Origin: an uncultured Solirubrobacterales bacterium
Lineage (GTDB): Bacteria > Actinomycetota > Thermoleophilia > Solirubrobacterales > JACPNS01
Assembly: GCA_937128795.1 (NCBI GenBank)
Contig: CAKZMQ010000007.1
Coordinates: forward strand, 62,001 to 126,000
Direction of reading: 5' to 3'
DNA length: 64,000 nt
Of the stretch, positions 1-8,257 are shown piece after piece (position 1 is the first letter of the stretch; each line of letters begins with the position of its first letter). The position numbers were made by a program, and so were the translations under genes. The notes below the pieces were generated by a model. That model had not been told where the DNA came from and made no database searches. It saw only the letters and a program-made list of their open reading frames with translations.

Positions 1-658
1 CAATTGCGACAATCCCGCGCGTCTCGAAGTCGCCCGTCTTGGCGATCAGCGGTGCTCGACTCACAAGGTGTTTGGCGAACATCCGCGCGGCCATCAATGC
101 GTAGTAGTTCTGCCCGAAGCGACGCTTCATGTGCGGACGCGACTCGCACGCATGGACGATCTCGGCATCAAGGCCAGCGCCGGCAGCAAAGATGAACTTG
201 CGTCCGTTGGCATCGCCGAGGTCGATCTTGCGCGGCTCGAAATGATCGGCCAAGGTCAACAGGTGCTCGGTGGCATCGATGATGTCGTCGGGAATGCCCA
301 TCACGCGTCCGATCACGTTTGTCATGCCGCCCGGCAAGAACGTGAACGGCACCTCGCTGCCAATCATCCCGTTGACGACCTCGTTCGCAGTGCCGTCACC
401 GCCGAACGAGCAGACGACGTCGTAATTGCCACGACCGAGCGCATCGGCCACGATCGCTGTCGCGTGGTTTCGTTCCCGGGTGTCGATCACCTCAACGTCG
501 TATCGCGACTGCAACGCATACACGACGACGTTTTTCAGGCGTCCGCTGACGGTGGTCGCGTAAGGATTGACGACCAGCAGCATTCTGTGTTTGACGCCGG
601 GTTTGTCAACGGGGAGGCGCGTCATCGCCCGCTTTCGGCGGCGGCTGAAAAAACCCAT
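1..658 (-). CDS. Diacylglycerol kinase family lipid kinase, truncated by window edge
   Basis: Likely phosphorylates a lipid such as diacylglycerol, or a related lipid, with ATP at the membrane. About 219 N-terminal residues are visible; the C-terminal half lies outside the window. The nucleotide-binding motif FGGDGTANEVVNG is near residue 95 and is followed by LPGGMTNVIGR, the usual second family motif. The start is the ATG giving MGFFSRRRKR; the nearest upstream ATG is out of frame and soon stops. The first 12 residues are very basic, which would suit membrane association. It lies 69 nt downstream of the MBL-fold hydrolase on the same strand and is probably the last visible gene of that operon. 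Family is certain, substrate unknown. Confidence 0.85.
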   Translation of the reverse strand, partial: MGFFSRRRKRAMTRLPVDKPGVKHRMLLVVNPYATTVSGRLKNVVVYALQSRYDVEVIDTRERNHATAIVADALGRGNYDVVCSFGGDGTANEVVNGMIGSEVPFTFLPGGMTNVIGRVMGIPDDIIDATEHLLTLADHFEPRKIDLGDANGRKFIFAAGAGLDAEIVHACESRPHMKRRFGQNYYALMAARMFAKHLVSRAPLIAKTGDFETRGIVAI

Positions 659-727
659 CAGAACGCGGCCGAGACGATTGGAGCGGAGGAGACCATTTTG
701 CAGATAGACACGGAGGCAGGCACTCGG

Positions 728-1747
728 TTACGCCGTCACGCTGTAACGAATCACGCCATCGATCTCCTCCGACCCGACGCGATCGGCGTTCTCAAGGATG
801 TCCAGGTTTCCGAGGACTTCGCTCAGAGTCAAGAATGCCTGCGTCACCGCGATGTTGCCCCAAGTGCCGCGCGCCAGTTCGTGAGCTGTCTGCGGGCCAC
901 TCTCGACCAGCATCGCGTAGAGCTTCTCGACTCGTTTGTCAGTCATCGCGAAGCGTTCGTCAATCAGCGAAACGTGGTCGGTGATTGGCTCGCCGTGGCC
1001 ACTCAACACCAACGACGCGGGCATCTCGCGGGTCTTCTTCAGCGAGTCGATGTAGACGACAAGTTCCTGCGGCCGCGGCTCACCCTCGGCAAGTGGTCGC
1101 TCGAGCAGTGGGTTCGAGGATATTTTCTTGATCAGGTGGTCGGCGGCGATCAGCGTTTCGGTCTCGGCGTTCCAGAACACGGTGTCGCTGATTGAGTGGC
1201 CGGGGCGGTAGAAGATTTCCAGCTTTCGGTCGCGGAACTCAAGAACATCGCCCTCTACGAGCACATGATCGACCTTCGCCTCTGAACCCCATCCACGGAA
1301 CGCCTTGGCGACCGCTCGCAGAGCCACAGCGACCTCCTCACCGACACCATGTTGTACCAACATCTCGCTGGCCCAACGGTCGGTCGCACTGGCCTCTTGG
1401 TGAAAGTTTTCCATCCACGGTTTGCACTTGTCCAGGCACACGACCTCCGCATTCGAAGCGTGCTGCACCACTTCGACCAGACCGAGATGATCGATGTGTT
1501 GATGGGTGACGACGATCCGTTCAATGTCAGCCAGTTCGTGCCCATGCTTTCGCAGGTTCACGACCAAAGCTTCGATCGCCTCCCCGCTGTTCGGGCCGGG
1601 GTCGAAGATCGTCAGTGGATCATCCTCGATCAAGTAACAATTGACCGGGCCAACTGCGAACGGCGTCGGAATCTCGAACATGCGGATTCCTTCGTCGGCG
1701 ATGCGTTCAAAGATCGGTGCCAGTTCGGGTGTGTTGCGGTCGATCAT
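728..1747 (-). CDS. Metallo-beta-lactamase-fold hydrolase (glyoxalase II/LACTB2-like)
   Basis: A 339-residue MBL-fold hydrolase. The metal-binding motif THQHIDHLG is at residues 81-89, an aspartate sits in the FDPGPN loop near residue 50, and a later SGHGEP motif supplies another metal histidine. A C-terminal region of about 80 residues looks like the winged-helix tail of LACTB2-type proteins, ending in a VIRYSV strand. The start codon is 15 nt after the phosphomannomutase stop, so the two are probably co-transcribed. The substrate cannot be told from sequence: thioesters, phosphodiesters and RNA are all used by this family. Confidence 0.85.
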   Translation of the reverse strand: MIDRNTPELAPIFERIADEGIRMFEIPTPFAVGPVNCYLIEDDPLTIFDPGPNSGEAIEALVVNLRKHGHELADIERIVVTHQHIDHLGLVEVVQHASNAEVVCLDKCKPWMENFHQEASATDRWASEMLVQHGVGEEVAVALRAVAKAFRGWGSEAKVDHVLVEGDVLEFRDRKLEIFYRPGHSISDTVFWNAETETLIAADHLIKKISSNPLLERPLAEGEPRPQELVVYIDSLKKTREMPASLVLSGHGEPITDHVSLIDERFAMTDKRVEKLYAMLVESGPQTAHELARGTWGNIAVTQAFLTLSEVLGNLDILENADRVGSEEIDGVIRYSVTA

Positions 1748-1762
1748 CCCTGACCATCCAAC

Positions 1763-3136
1763 CTAGCCGCGGATCAGCGCGAGTAGTTCGTCGCGCTTCT
1801 CTTCCATGTGTTTCTGGTTGAACGCTTCCAGGTTCAGACGCAGTAGAGGCTCAGTGTTCGAAGCCCGGACGTTGAAGTGCCAATCGTCGTAGTCGACGTT
1901 GATTCCATCCAGTTTCATGATCTCGCCATCTCCGTACCGCCGCTCGATCTCCTCGAGCACGGCTTGCGCGTCGTCGACGGTTGAGTTGATCTCACCGGTG
2001 ATGAAGTACTTCTCGCGATAGCCGTCAACCAACTCACCCAGCGTTACGTCACGTTCGCCGAGCATCTCAAGGATCAGCAGTGCGGGCAGCGTGCCACTGT
2101 CGATGCAGCCGAAGTCGCGGAAGTAGTAGTGACCGCTGACCTCACCGCCGAAAAGGGCACCGTTCTCGTGCATCCGTGACTTGAAGAATGCGTGACCGAC
2201 GCGATTGACCATCGGCCGTCCGCCGGCCGCGAGCACCGTGTCGGCAACGGCTCGAGACGCGCGCACGTCATACAGGATCGTTTCACCGGGGAACTTCTTG
2301 AGCAGGGACTCGGCAAGAAGCGCGGTCAAGAAGTCGCCGTCGACGAAACGGCCGTTCTCGTCGATGAAGAAGCAGCGATCGGCATCGCCGTCCCAGGCGA
2401 TGCCGAGCTCGGCCTTTTCAGATTTGACGGTTTCGATGATGAACTCGCGGTTCTCCGGAAGCAGCGGGTTGGGCTCATGGTCGGGAAACGTGCCGTCCGG
2501 AGTCCAGTAGTACGTCTTCAGATCGATCACCGGCAGTTCACCGAACACGGGCCCGACCATTGGCCCGGCCATTCCGTTGCCGCCGTCGGCGACCACACGA
2601 ATCGGCTTGACGGCCTCCGGGTTGATGAATCCCAACGCATGAAGTTGAAACTCAGCCATCACGTCCTCTTGCGCGACTGAGCCCTTCGCGGCGGCGATCT
2701 CGCCGAGTGAGTCGTCCAGCACCGCGTCCCGTATCTCGCCGATGCCCGAGTCGCCGGAGAGCGGCAGGGCCTTCGAACGCACCAATTTGGCACCGGTATA
2801 GGCGGCCGGATTGTGACTGGCTGTGACCATCGCGCCACCATCGAGCCCGCGGTGATTGACGATCCAATAAAGAACCTCTGTGCCCACCTGCCCTACATCG
2901 AGCACGTTTGCACCTGAATCGGTCAGCCCTTCGATGTACTTCGCGGCCATGTCCGGTGCCGAAAGCCGCATGTCGCGCCCGACGCCGACGGTCAGATCCG
3001 CGACCGCCTTTCCGGACTCTGCGGCAAGAAACAGCGCCAGCGCGCGCCCGATCTTGTAGGCCACCTCCTCATTCATCTGATCTGGATAAGTGCCGCGCAC
3101 GTCGTAGGCCTTGAAGATCGACTGGTCGATGGTCAT
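1763..3136 (-). CDS. manB: Phosphomannomutase/phosphoglucomutase
   Basis: Interconverts hexose 6-phosphate and hexose 1-phosphate in the cytoplasm, supplying GDP-mannose or UDP-glucose synthesis. The full-length 457-residue protein carries every alpha-D-phosphohexomutase signature: phosphoserine loop TASHNP (residues 105-110, Ser107), metal loop DGDADR (249-254), sugar loop GGEVSGH (330-336) and C-terminal phosphate loop RASNTEPLLR. An AAGGAC ribosome-binding site lies upstream of the ATG. It is preceded by the HIT gene (122-nt gap) and followed by the MBL hydrolase on the same strand. Next to an RmlC-like epimerase, a role in cell-surface sugar supply is reasonable but inferred. Confidence 0.92.
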   Translation of the reverse strand: MTIDQSIFKAYDVRGTYPDQMNEEVAYKIGRALALFLAAESGKAVADLTVGVGRDMRLSAPDMAAKYIEGLTDSGANVLDVGQVGTEVLYWIVNHRGLDGGAMVTASHNPAAYTGAKLVRSKALPLSGDSGIGEIRDAVLDDSLGEIAAAKGSVAQEDVMAEFQLHALGFINPEAVKPIRVVADGGNGMAGPMVGPVFGELPVIDLKTYYWTPDGTFPDHEPNPLLPENREFIIETVKSEKAELGIAWDGDADRCFFIDENGRFVDGDFLTALLAESLLKKFPGETILYDVRASRAVADTVLAAGGRPMVNRVGHAFFKSRMHENGALFGGEVSGHYYFRDFGCIDSGTLPALLILEMLGERDVTLGELVDGYREKYFITGEINSTVDDAQAVLEEIERRYGDGEIMKLDGINVDYDDWHFNVRASNTEPLLRLNLEAFNQKHMEEKRDELLALIRG

Positions 3137-3258
3137 ACGAATGAATGTCCTTGCGGATTGATGGGGAACGAAACGATGGGAACGATGGGGTGGTGGGACG
3201 GGCGAATCCTATAGCCCGCCGATCGAACGGGCATAGCTATACCGGCGAGCCGCGGAGA

Positions 3259-3771
3259 TCAGTCGCCGACGGCGGCGAAACCGTCGCGAATCCTCTCGAA
3301 AGAGCTCGCGAGTGCCTCCGGAAGAACTCGTACATCGGCGATGACTGGCATGAAGTTTGTGTCGCCGACCCAGCGGGGAACGATGTGTTGGTGCAGGTGC
3401 GCACCGATACCGGCGCCTGCCGCATCGCCCTGGTTGATTCCGATATTGAAGCCTCCTGGTCCGTACAGTCCTTCGAGCACCTTCAAGGACAGTGTCGTCA
3501 ATGAGGTGATTTCCTGCTGGGTTCCAGGCGGCAACTCGTGAAGCTTTGATTGATGTTCGTACGGCACGACCATCAAGTGGCCGTTGTTGTACGGGAAGCC
3601 GTTGAGAATCACATACGCGAGCTCGCCGCGCCAGACGATCATGTTCTTGGCATCGTCGTTCTCGGCGGGAAAGTCGCAAAAGATGCAACCGCGTTTGCCC
3701 TTGGACGTATCGGGTGGATGGTGCTCGACATACTGCATGCGCCAGGGCGCCCACATGCGGTCCTTTGGCAT
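3259..3771 (-). CDS. HIT family nucleotide hydrolase/phosphorylase
   Basis: A histidine-triad protein of 170 residues, of the longer actinobacterial type that resembles diadenosine-tetraphosphate phosphorylases. The catalytic triad HLHQH is at residues 125-129 followed by IVPRW; an N-terminal CIFC pair (Cys29, Cys32) is probably part of a zinc site. It likely cleaves Ap4A or another nucleoside-phosphate conjugate. Its ATG overlaps the stop codon of the upstream RmlC-like gene by one base (TAATG), implying translational coupling. Exact substrate unknown. Confidence 0.88.
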   Translation of the reverse strand: MPKDRMWAPWRMQYVEHHPPDTSKGKRGCIFCDFPAENDDAKNMIVWRGELAYVILNGFPYNNGHLMVVPYEHQSKLHELPPGTQQEITSLTTLSLKVLEGLYGPGGFNIGINQGDAAGAGIGAHLHQHIVPRWVGDTNFMPVIADVRVLPEALASSFERIRDGFAAVGD

Positions 3772-4334
3772 TACGTTCCCTCCGAGAAGTGCGGAGCACC
3801 GGGCGGGGGAGAGAACTTCAGTTCGTCCGCAGTTGGCAGATTGACGTCGCGCTCGCTGATCAGCGGCTGCTGGCCGGTCGCGAGGAATGGCCAGTCGATA
3901 CCGACACTGTCCCAGCGAACGCCGAACTCGTCATCGGGGTTGTAAACCTCGCTCAGGAGGTAGATCATTTCAAGATCCTCGATCGCGTAGTAGCCATGGG
4001 CGACACCGGGTGGGATCGCGAGCGCCGTCGGCAGCTCGGGGTTCATCTCGAAACTCACGCTGACACCAAATGTCGGAGATTTCGGACGCGCGTCGTAGAG
4101 GCCGACGAGCATCCGGCCAGTCACGACACGCCACCAATCCCACTGCAAATAGTGCATATGTAGGCCTTTCATCACACCGGCCTGCGCGCGTCCCTCGGTA
4201 AGTTGGCGAACGGTGAACGGCGTCCAAGACTCGCGCCAACCCTCAAAAACGCGACCACGATGGTCGCCGTGAACAGTCAGCTCACGCAGTTCGACATCCT
4301 CGATGCGAGAGGCTTGTTCAGTTGCTTCGCTCAT
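3771..4334 (-). CDS. RmlC-like cupin (dTDP-4-dehydrorhamnose 3,5-epimerase family)
   Basis: Resembles the RmlC cupin family, which epimerises C3 and C5 of nucleotide 4-keto sugars for rhamnose and other deoxysugars. Visible marks are DHRGRVFEGWRESW near the N-terminus, GVMKGLHMH (the conserved HxH region) and IPPGVAHGYYAI. The protein is 187 residues from the ATG giving MSEATEQ. This start is favoured over an in-frame ATG 14 codons earlier because a TAGAGT -10 box lies exactly 8 nt upstream, as at other leaderless starts here. No rmlA, rmlB or rmlD is next to it, so the sugar substrate is uncertain. Confidence 0.8.
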   Translation of the reverse strand: MSEATEQASRIEDVELRELTVHGDHRGRVFEGWRESWTPFTVRQLTEGRAQAGVMKGLHMHYLQWDWWRVVTGRMLVGLYDARPKSPTFGVSVSFEMNPELPTALAIPPGVAHGYYAIEDLEMIYLLSEVYNPDDEFGVRWDSVGIDWPFLATGQQPLISERDVNLPTADELKFSPPPGAPHFSEGT

Positions 4335-4342
4335 CGGCGCCG

Positions 4343-4348
4343 ACTCTA
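4343..4348 (-). promoter_or_regulatory. -10 box (TAGAGT) of a leaderless RmlC-like transcript
   Basis: TAGAGT on the minus strand, 8 nt before the chosen ATG, with no Shine-Dalgarno sequence between them. It fits the TANNNT rule seen before several other genes in this window. Confidence 0.5.
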
Positions 4349-4643
4349 GCCGACGCTGATGGACGAGACCGGCCAACTGGACGCGCGGAGCTTTGATCTG
4401 GACGCGGTCCGAAACGCGTCGGTAACAACGCCGGTTAATAGTGCCTAAATGCTTCTCAACATCCGTGACCTACACCGCGTGATCGGCTTGACGATGGGAT
4501 AAACATGGGTTTTTGACCCCATAACGGACGTCTAGACATACGTTCGATTCGAATCCCAGAGAGGATGAAACTGCCGAAGATACGGATACTGCGTTGCTGC
4601 CGTGTCCCTACGGTGAAGACGAAGTGACGCGGGTACGAATTCC
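4349..4643. other. Intergenic region between divergent genes
   Basis: About 295 nt between the RmlC-like gene (leftward) and the double-GGDEF gene (rightward), so it must hold both promoters. Two TTGAC-like hexamers occur at about 4488 and 4513, but neither has a convincing -10 partner at 16-18 nt. No riboswitch, tRNA or convincing small ORF was seen. Confidence 0.4.
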
Positions 4644-6893
4644 ATGGACGGAAAACACGAAGACACTCAAATGATCGCCCCCGTGGCCTCACCACCGACT
4701 CCGCAAGCCTCCGCTCGCATGCAAACTGGTGGCCAGGCCGCACTCAAGCAACGCCTGACGATTGACCCCAACATTCGCAATCGGTCACTGACCGGCGCGG
4801 TCCTCTGGGGAGTCACGGCGGTGCTGGGGGCAATTCAACAGTTCGGACCAAGCGAAGTCTCAATGACCTCGCCGAGCTGGGCAGCGTTCCTGATCGTCTC
4901 TTGCACGATGGCGCTGTTGTGTCTGTTCGTGGGCCCTCGCCTTGCGGGCCGCAAGTTCCGAATCGCCGAGGAATTCATGGTCACCATCGGGTGGTTCGCG
5001 ACGGCATTGCTCGTCGCGGCCACCGGTGGGGCCGCGTCGGCAGATCTTGGTCTGTTCGCCAGTTTCGTGTTCTACAGCGCATACTTCATGGCACCGCGCG
5101 AAGCCGTGAGGCAGATCGCGATTGGATCGCTTGCCATGTGGGCGCCGTTGGCCTATGACTTCACGGTCGCGGTCGAAAGCGGATTCGTCGCAAGTGCGTT
5201 TGTGATGACTGCAGTCCTCTGGGCTATGGCCGCGCTCGTCGCCCGCAATCGCCATGTGGCTCAGGCAGCCGAGCTGCGCGCGCGTCGACTGGCACTCACC
5301 GATCCGCTTACCGGCGCGGCGAATCTCCATACGTTTGAAGAGGAACTGAAGGCAGCGGTCGAGTCGGCATCGACTCAGCAATGTGGCAGCCTCGGAGTGG
5401 CATTTGTGGACGTCAATGGCTTGAAGGCCGCCAACACCGTTTTCGGCCATGCGGGCGGCGACGAACTGATTCGTCGAACCGCTGACGCGCTCATGCACAC
5501 GGCTGGAGAGGGCGATCAAGTTGCCCGCGTCGGCGGCGATGAATTCGCGGTGATCGTGCCAGGTGCCGACGTCGACCGGATGAAGTCGTTCGAGGCCGCC
5601 TTTGCGATTGCGCTTTCAGACGCAGGCAGAGGTGTCGACGGGGCACTGTTTGAGCTGTCTGCGAGCATCGGAACGGCCGTCTATCCGCAGGACGGATCCT
5701 CTTTCGACGACCTCATGGCGGTGGCCGACGAGCGGATGTACGACAGTAAGTCGGCTCTGCCACCACGCCTACCGACGCCAGAAACCTCCGGTGGTCGCGC
5801 ACTCCAAGATCCACCAGACGCAGAAAGTTCACGTTTTGAAGCCGTGCTGACTGGCGCGGCGCCGGCCGCAGCGCTCGCGTGGTTGCTCGGTGCCGGGCTG
5901 ATCATCGCGACTGCCGCTTTCACTTCTTCGGGCAGCGTGCACTTGAGCCTCGCGCTTGCGCTCTCGGGAATCTGTGTTGCGGCGGCTGGATACCTCGGGC
6001 TGGTGGGCGAGGATCATCGGCGCACAGCAGAAAAAATCACCAACACACTTGCGGTCTTGATTGCGATTCCGGCCATCTACGCCACCGGTGGCGCGACCAC
6101 GCCGATCCTCCCGCTGGCGTACCTCGTGGTCGCCCACGCCTCGTTTGCACTTTCGACAACCGAGGCGATCGTGCGCACCGGTGCGATGCTTGCGATCCTC
6201 TTCGCCACCCTGTTTTTCAACGCGAGCACCGCAAACTTCACAGAGGTGATGGTGATTGCCGGCGGTGTGCTGGCGATCGCCGGACTGCTGCAGTACAACC
6301 GGCGACTCGCCGCGGCATCCGAGCAGCGTGCGATCGAGATTTCGCGCACCGACGCGTTAACAAAGATCGCGAACCGTCGAGTGTTCGAGCAGAAACTCGC
6401 AGAGCTCTCCGACAGCAAGCCTGAAATCGGGCTCGTCGAAGGCGGACTCGTGCTGGCGGACGTCGACAACTTCAAGACGATCAATACGACCGGCGGGCAC
6501 AGGGCCGGAGACGAGGTGCTGCGGATGATCGCCTCCGTCATCGAGGGCGCGATCGGCGACAGCGGGACCGTCTGTCGAATCGGCGGCGACGAATTCGCGA
6601 TTATCGTCGAGCAGGGCGATGCGTCGGACGTGATGAGAGCAGCCGCGAAATGTCGGGCAGCGATCGGCAGTGTCGACTGGAAGGTCCTTTGCGATCCCGA
6701 CGTGACCGTGTCGATTGGCTACGCGAGTTGGAACCAGATCGAGAGTTGGAAAGATTTGGTCGTTGCCGCTGACGTCGCAATGCAACTGAGCAAAGATCAC
6801 GGCAAGAACGCGGTAACCAGCGCTTCGCCTGCGGGCCAGATTCCGAGGCTAGGCCCGGCAACGGCAGTGCGCCGCGACGTGCGCACTGCCTAG
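4644..6893 (+). CDS. Membrane protein with duplicated TM-GGDEF modules (diguanylate cyclase)
   Basis: Predicted to make cyclic di-GMP from two GTP. The 749-residue protein is an internal duplication: a hydrophobic block of about five helices (residues 48-200) with GGDEF domain 1 (about 210-370), then a second hydrophobic block (about 402-550) with GGDEF domain 2 (about 560-725). Both active-site loops are intact (RVGGDEF at 295-301, RIGGDEF at 645-651). The RxxD inhibitory site normally five residues before GGDEF is missing in both (GEGD and GDSG instead), so product inhibition through that site is unlikely. No sensory domain is recognisable; the membrane blocks may sense. No strong ribosome-binding site precedes the chosen ATG, and a second ATG at codon 10 is possible. 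Confidence 0.88.
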   Translation: MDGKHEDTQMIAPVASPPTPQASARMQTGGQAALKQRLTIDPNIRNRSLTGAVLWGVTAVLGAIQQFGPSEVSMTSPSWAAFLIVSCTMALLCLFVGPRLAGRKFRIAEEFMVTIGWFATALLVAATGGAASADLGLFASFVFYSAYFMAPREAVRQIAIGSLAMWAPLAYDFTVAVESGFVASAFVMTAVLWAMAALVARNRHVAQAAELRARRLALTDPLTGAANLHTFEEELKAAVESASTQQCGSLGVAFVDVNGLKAANTVFGHAGGDELIRRTADALMHTAGEGDQVARVGGDEFAVIVPGADVDRMKSFEAAFAIALSDAGRGVDGALFELSASIGTAVYPQDGSSFDDLMAVADERMYDSKSALPPRLPTPETSGGRALQDPPDAESSRFEAVLTGAAPAAALAWLLGAGLIIATAAFTSSGSVHLSLALALSGICVAAAGYLGLVGEDHRRTAEKITNTLAVLIAIPAIYATGGATTPILPLAYLVVAHASFALSTTEAIVRTGAMLAILFATLFFNASTANFTEVMVIAGGVLAIAGLLQYNRRLAAASEQRAIEISRTDALTKIANRRVFEQKLAELSDSKPEIGLVEGGLVLADVDNFKTINTTGGHRAGDEVLRMIASVIEGAIGDSGTVCRIGGDEFAIIVEQGDASDVMRAAAKCRAAIGSVDWKVLCDPDVTVSIGYASWNQIESWKDLVVAADVAMQLSKDHGKNAVTSASPAGQIPRLGPATAVRRDVRTA

Positions 6894-6952
6894 GCAGCTC
6901 GCGGGTTTCGCAGCACCAAGTTGCCCGACCTCGGCGCCATCCACAGATTCGT

Positions 6953-6958
6953 TAGCGT
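6953..6958 (+). promoter_or_regulatory. -10 box (TAGCGT) before the MFS gene
   Basis: TAGCGT ends 8 nt before the GTG start and no Shine-Dalgarno sequence is present, consistent with a leaderless transcript. Confidence 0.4.
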
Positions 6959-6966
6959 CTATTCAC

Positions 6967-8169
6967 GTGCTACCGGCGTTGCTGACTCCGCTGCAGAACC
7001 CCGTCTACCGGCGCATGTTCGCGGCGCAGATTTTTTCACTTACGGGAAGTGGCGTCGCGACGGTGGCGCTCGCGTTGCTCGCGTATGACCTCGCCGGCGG
7101 TGGCGCAGCGACGATTCTCGGCACCATATTCGCGTTGAAGATGCTCGCCTACGTGGTCGTTTCGCCGCTCGCAGAGGCCGCCGCAGTCCGATTCCCTCGC
7201 ACTTCATTGCTCGTGACGCTTGATTTCATTCGAGCTGGTCTGATCGGAGTTATGCCGTTCGTCACGGCAACTTGGCAGGTATATGTTCTGGTGTTGTTGG
7301 TGAGTTGCGCCTCGGCCGCTTTCACACCGGCATTTCAGGCCGCGATCCCCGACGTACTGCCGACAGTCGGTGAGTACACAAACGCGCTCAGCCTCTCGCG
7401 TGTCGCGTATGACCTGGAGCAGCTGCTTAGTCCGCTGCTGGCGGGTGCGGCGTTGCTTCTGATCAGTTTTGATGCGCTGTTCTGGATGAATGCTGTGGCG
7501 TTCGTCGTCTCAGGAATGTTGATCGCATCGCTTGGCACGAAGCTGCGAATTCCCGGTGACGCCAAACGATCAATCCGGCGCTTCGCGCCGGTGGAGGGCG
7601 TCCGGCGGTATTTGTCAACGCCCAGACTTCGCGGGTTGATGGCGCTGAACGCGGCCGTTGCCGCAGCTGGTGCAGTGGTGATCGTCAACACCGTTGTGTA
7701 CGTGCGAGGAGAGTTCGATTTGGGTGAAGCGCAGGTGGCGCTGGCACTCGCGGTATCCGGTGGCGGATCGATCGCCGCGGCCTTGCTGATTTCTCGACTC
7801 CTGCTCGCAGTCGACGATCGACGATTGATGTTGACCGGCGCAGTGCTTGCTTCAGCGTCCATGGCAGCAGCTGTGTTCGTAGATGGCTACGCGCAATTGC
7901 TCGCGGTGTGGCTGTCGGCCGGGTTTGCGCTTTCGCTCGTACAGACGCCTGCCGGTCGCCTTTTACAGCGATCCGCAGAGCCGACAGATCGACCGCAGCT
8001 CTACGCCGCACAATTTTCGCTTTCTCACGCGTGCTGGCTGATCGCGTATCCGTCAATTGGTTTGCTCGCATCGAACAACGGCCTGCCGGTTGCCGCAGCA
8101 TTTGCGACCGCCACCGCGCTTGCTGCGGCGGTCGTCGCGTCGATGTTGTGGCGGCCTGACCAGCTTTGA
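6967..8169 (+). CDS. MFS transporter (MFS_3/enterobactin-exporter-like)
   Basis: A 400-residue, highly hydrophobic protein with alternating helices across its length, as expected for a 12-helix major-facilitator transporter. The opening LTPLQNPVYRRMFAAQIFS resembles the MFS_3 group of macrolide and siderophore exporters (MefA, EntS). The loop after helix 2 is EAAAVRFPRTSL, a diverged motif A. It starts at a GTG with a -10 box 8 nt upstream. The gene stands alone between the GGDEF gene and the convergent corA-like gene, and nothing nearby suggests the substrate. Confidence 0.8.
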   Translation: MLPALLTPLQNPVYRRMFAAQIFSLTGSGVATVALALLAYDLAGGGAATILGTIFALKMLAYVVVSPLAEAAAVRFPRTSLLVTLDFIRAGLIGVMPFVTATWQVYVLVLLVSCASAAFTPAFQAAIPDVLPTVGEYTNALSLSRVAYDLEQLLSPLLAGAALLLISFDALFWMNAVAFVVSGMLIASLGTKLRIPGDAKRSIRRFAPVEGVRRYLSTPRLRGLMALNAAVAAAGAVVIVNTVVYVRGEFDLGEAQVALALAVSGGGSIAAALLISRLLLAVDDRRLMLTGAVLASASMAAAVFVDGYAQLLAVWLSAGFALSLVQTPAGRLLQRSAEPTDRPQLYAAQFSLSHACWLIAYPSIGLLASNNGLPVAAAFATATALAAAVVASMLWRPDQL

Positions 8170-8184
8170 TCGCCTCTCGCAGTC

Positions 8185-8215
8185 CCGATCGGACAACGGA
8201 GTACCGATCGGACAA
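8185..8215. repeat. Two 12-bp direct repeats with 19-bp period
   Basis: CCGATCGGACAA occurs at 8185-8196 and again at 8204-8215. Each copy contains the palindrome CCGATCGG. The site lies between convergent genes, so it is not an obvious operator. Confidence 0.6.
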
Positions 8216-8257
8216 TTCGGTGAGCGAGCAACATTCTCGAATCGCGGCTGAACTGTT

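Noticed and set aside
68-1195. 375-residue plus-strand open frame
   Set aside because: Antisense to the lipid kinase and MBL hydrolase genes, which have clear family motifs; the plus-strand product has none.
8185-8215. Direct repeats CCGATCGGACAA as a regulator binding site
   Set aside because: They lie between convergent genes with no promoter nearby, so an operator role is not supported; recorded only as a repeat.
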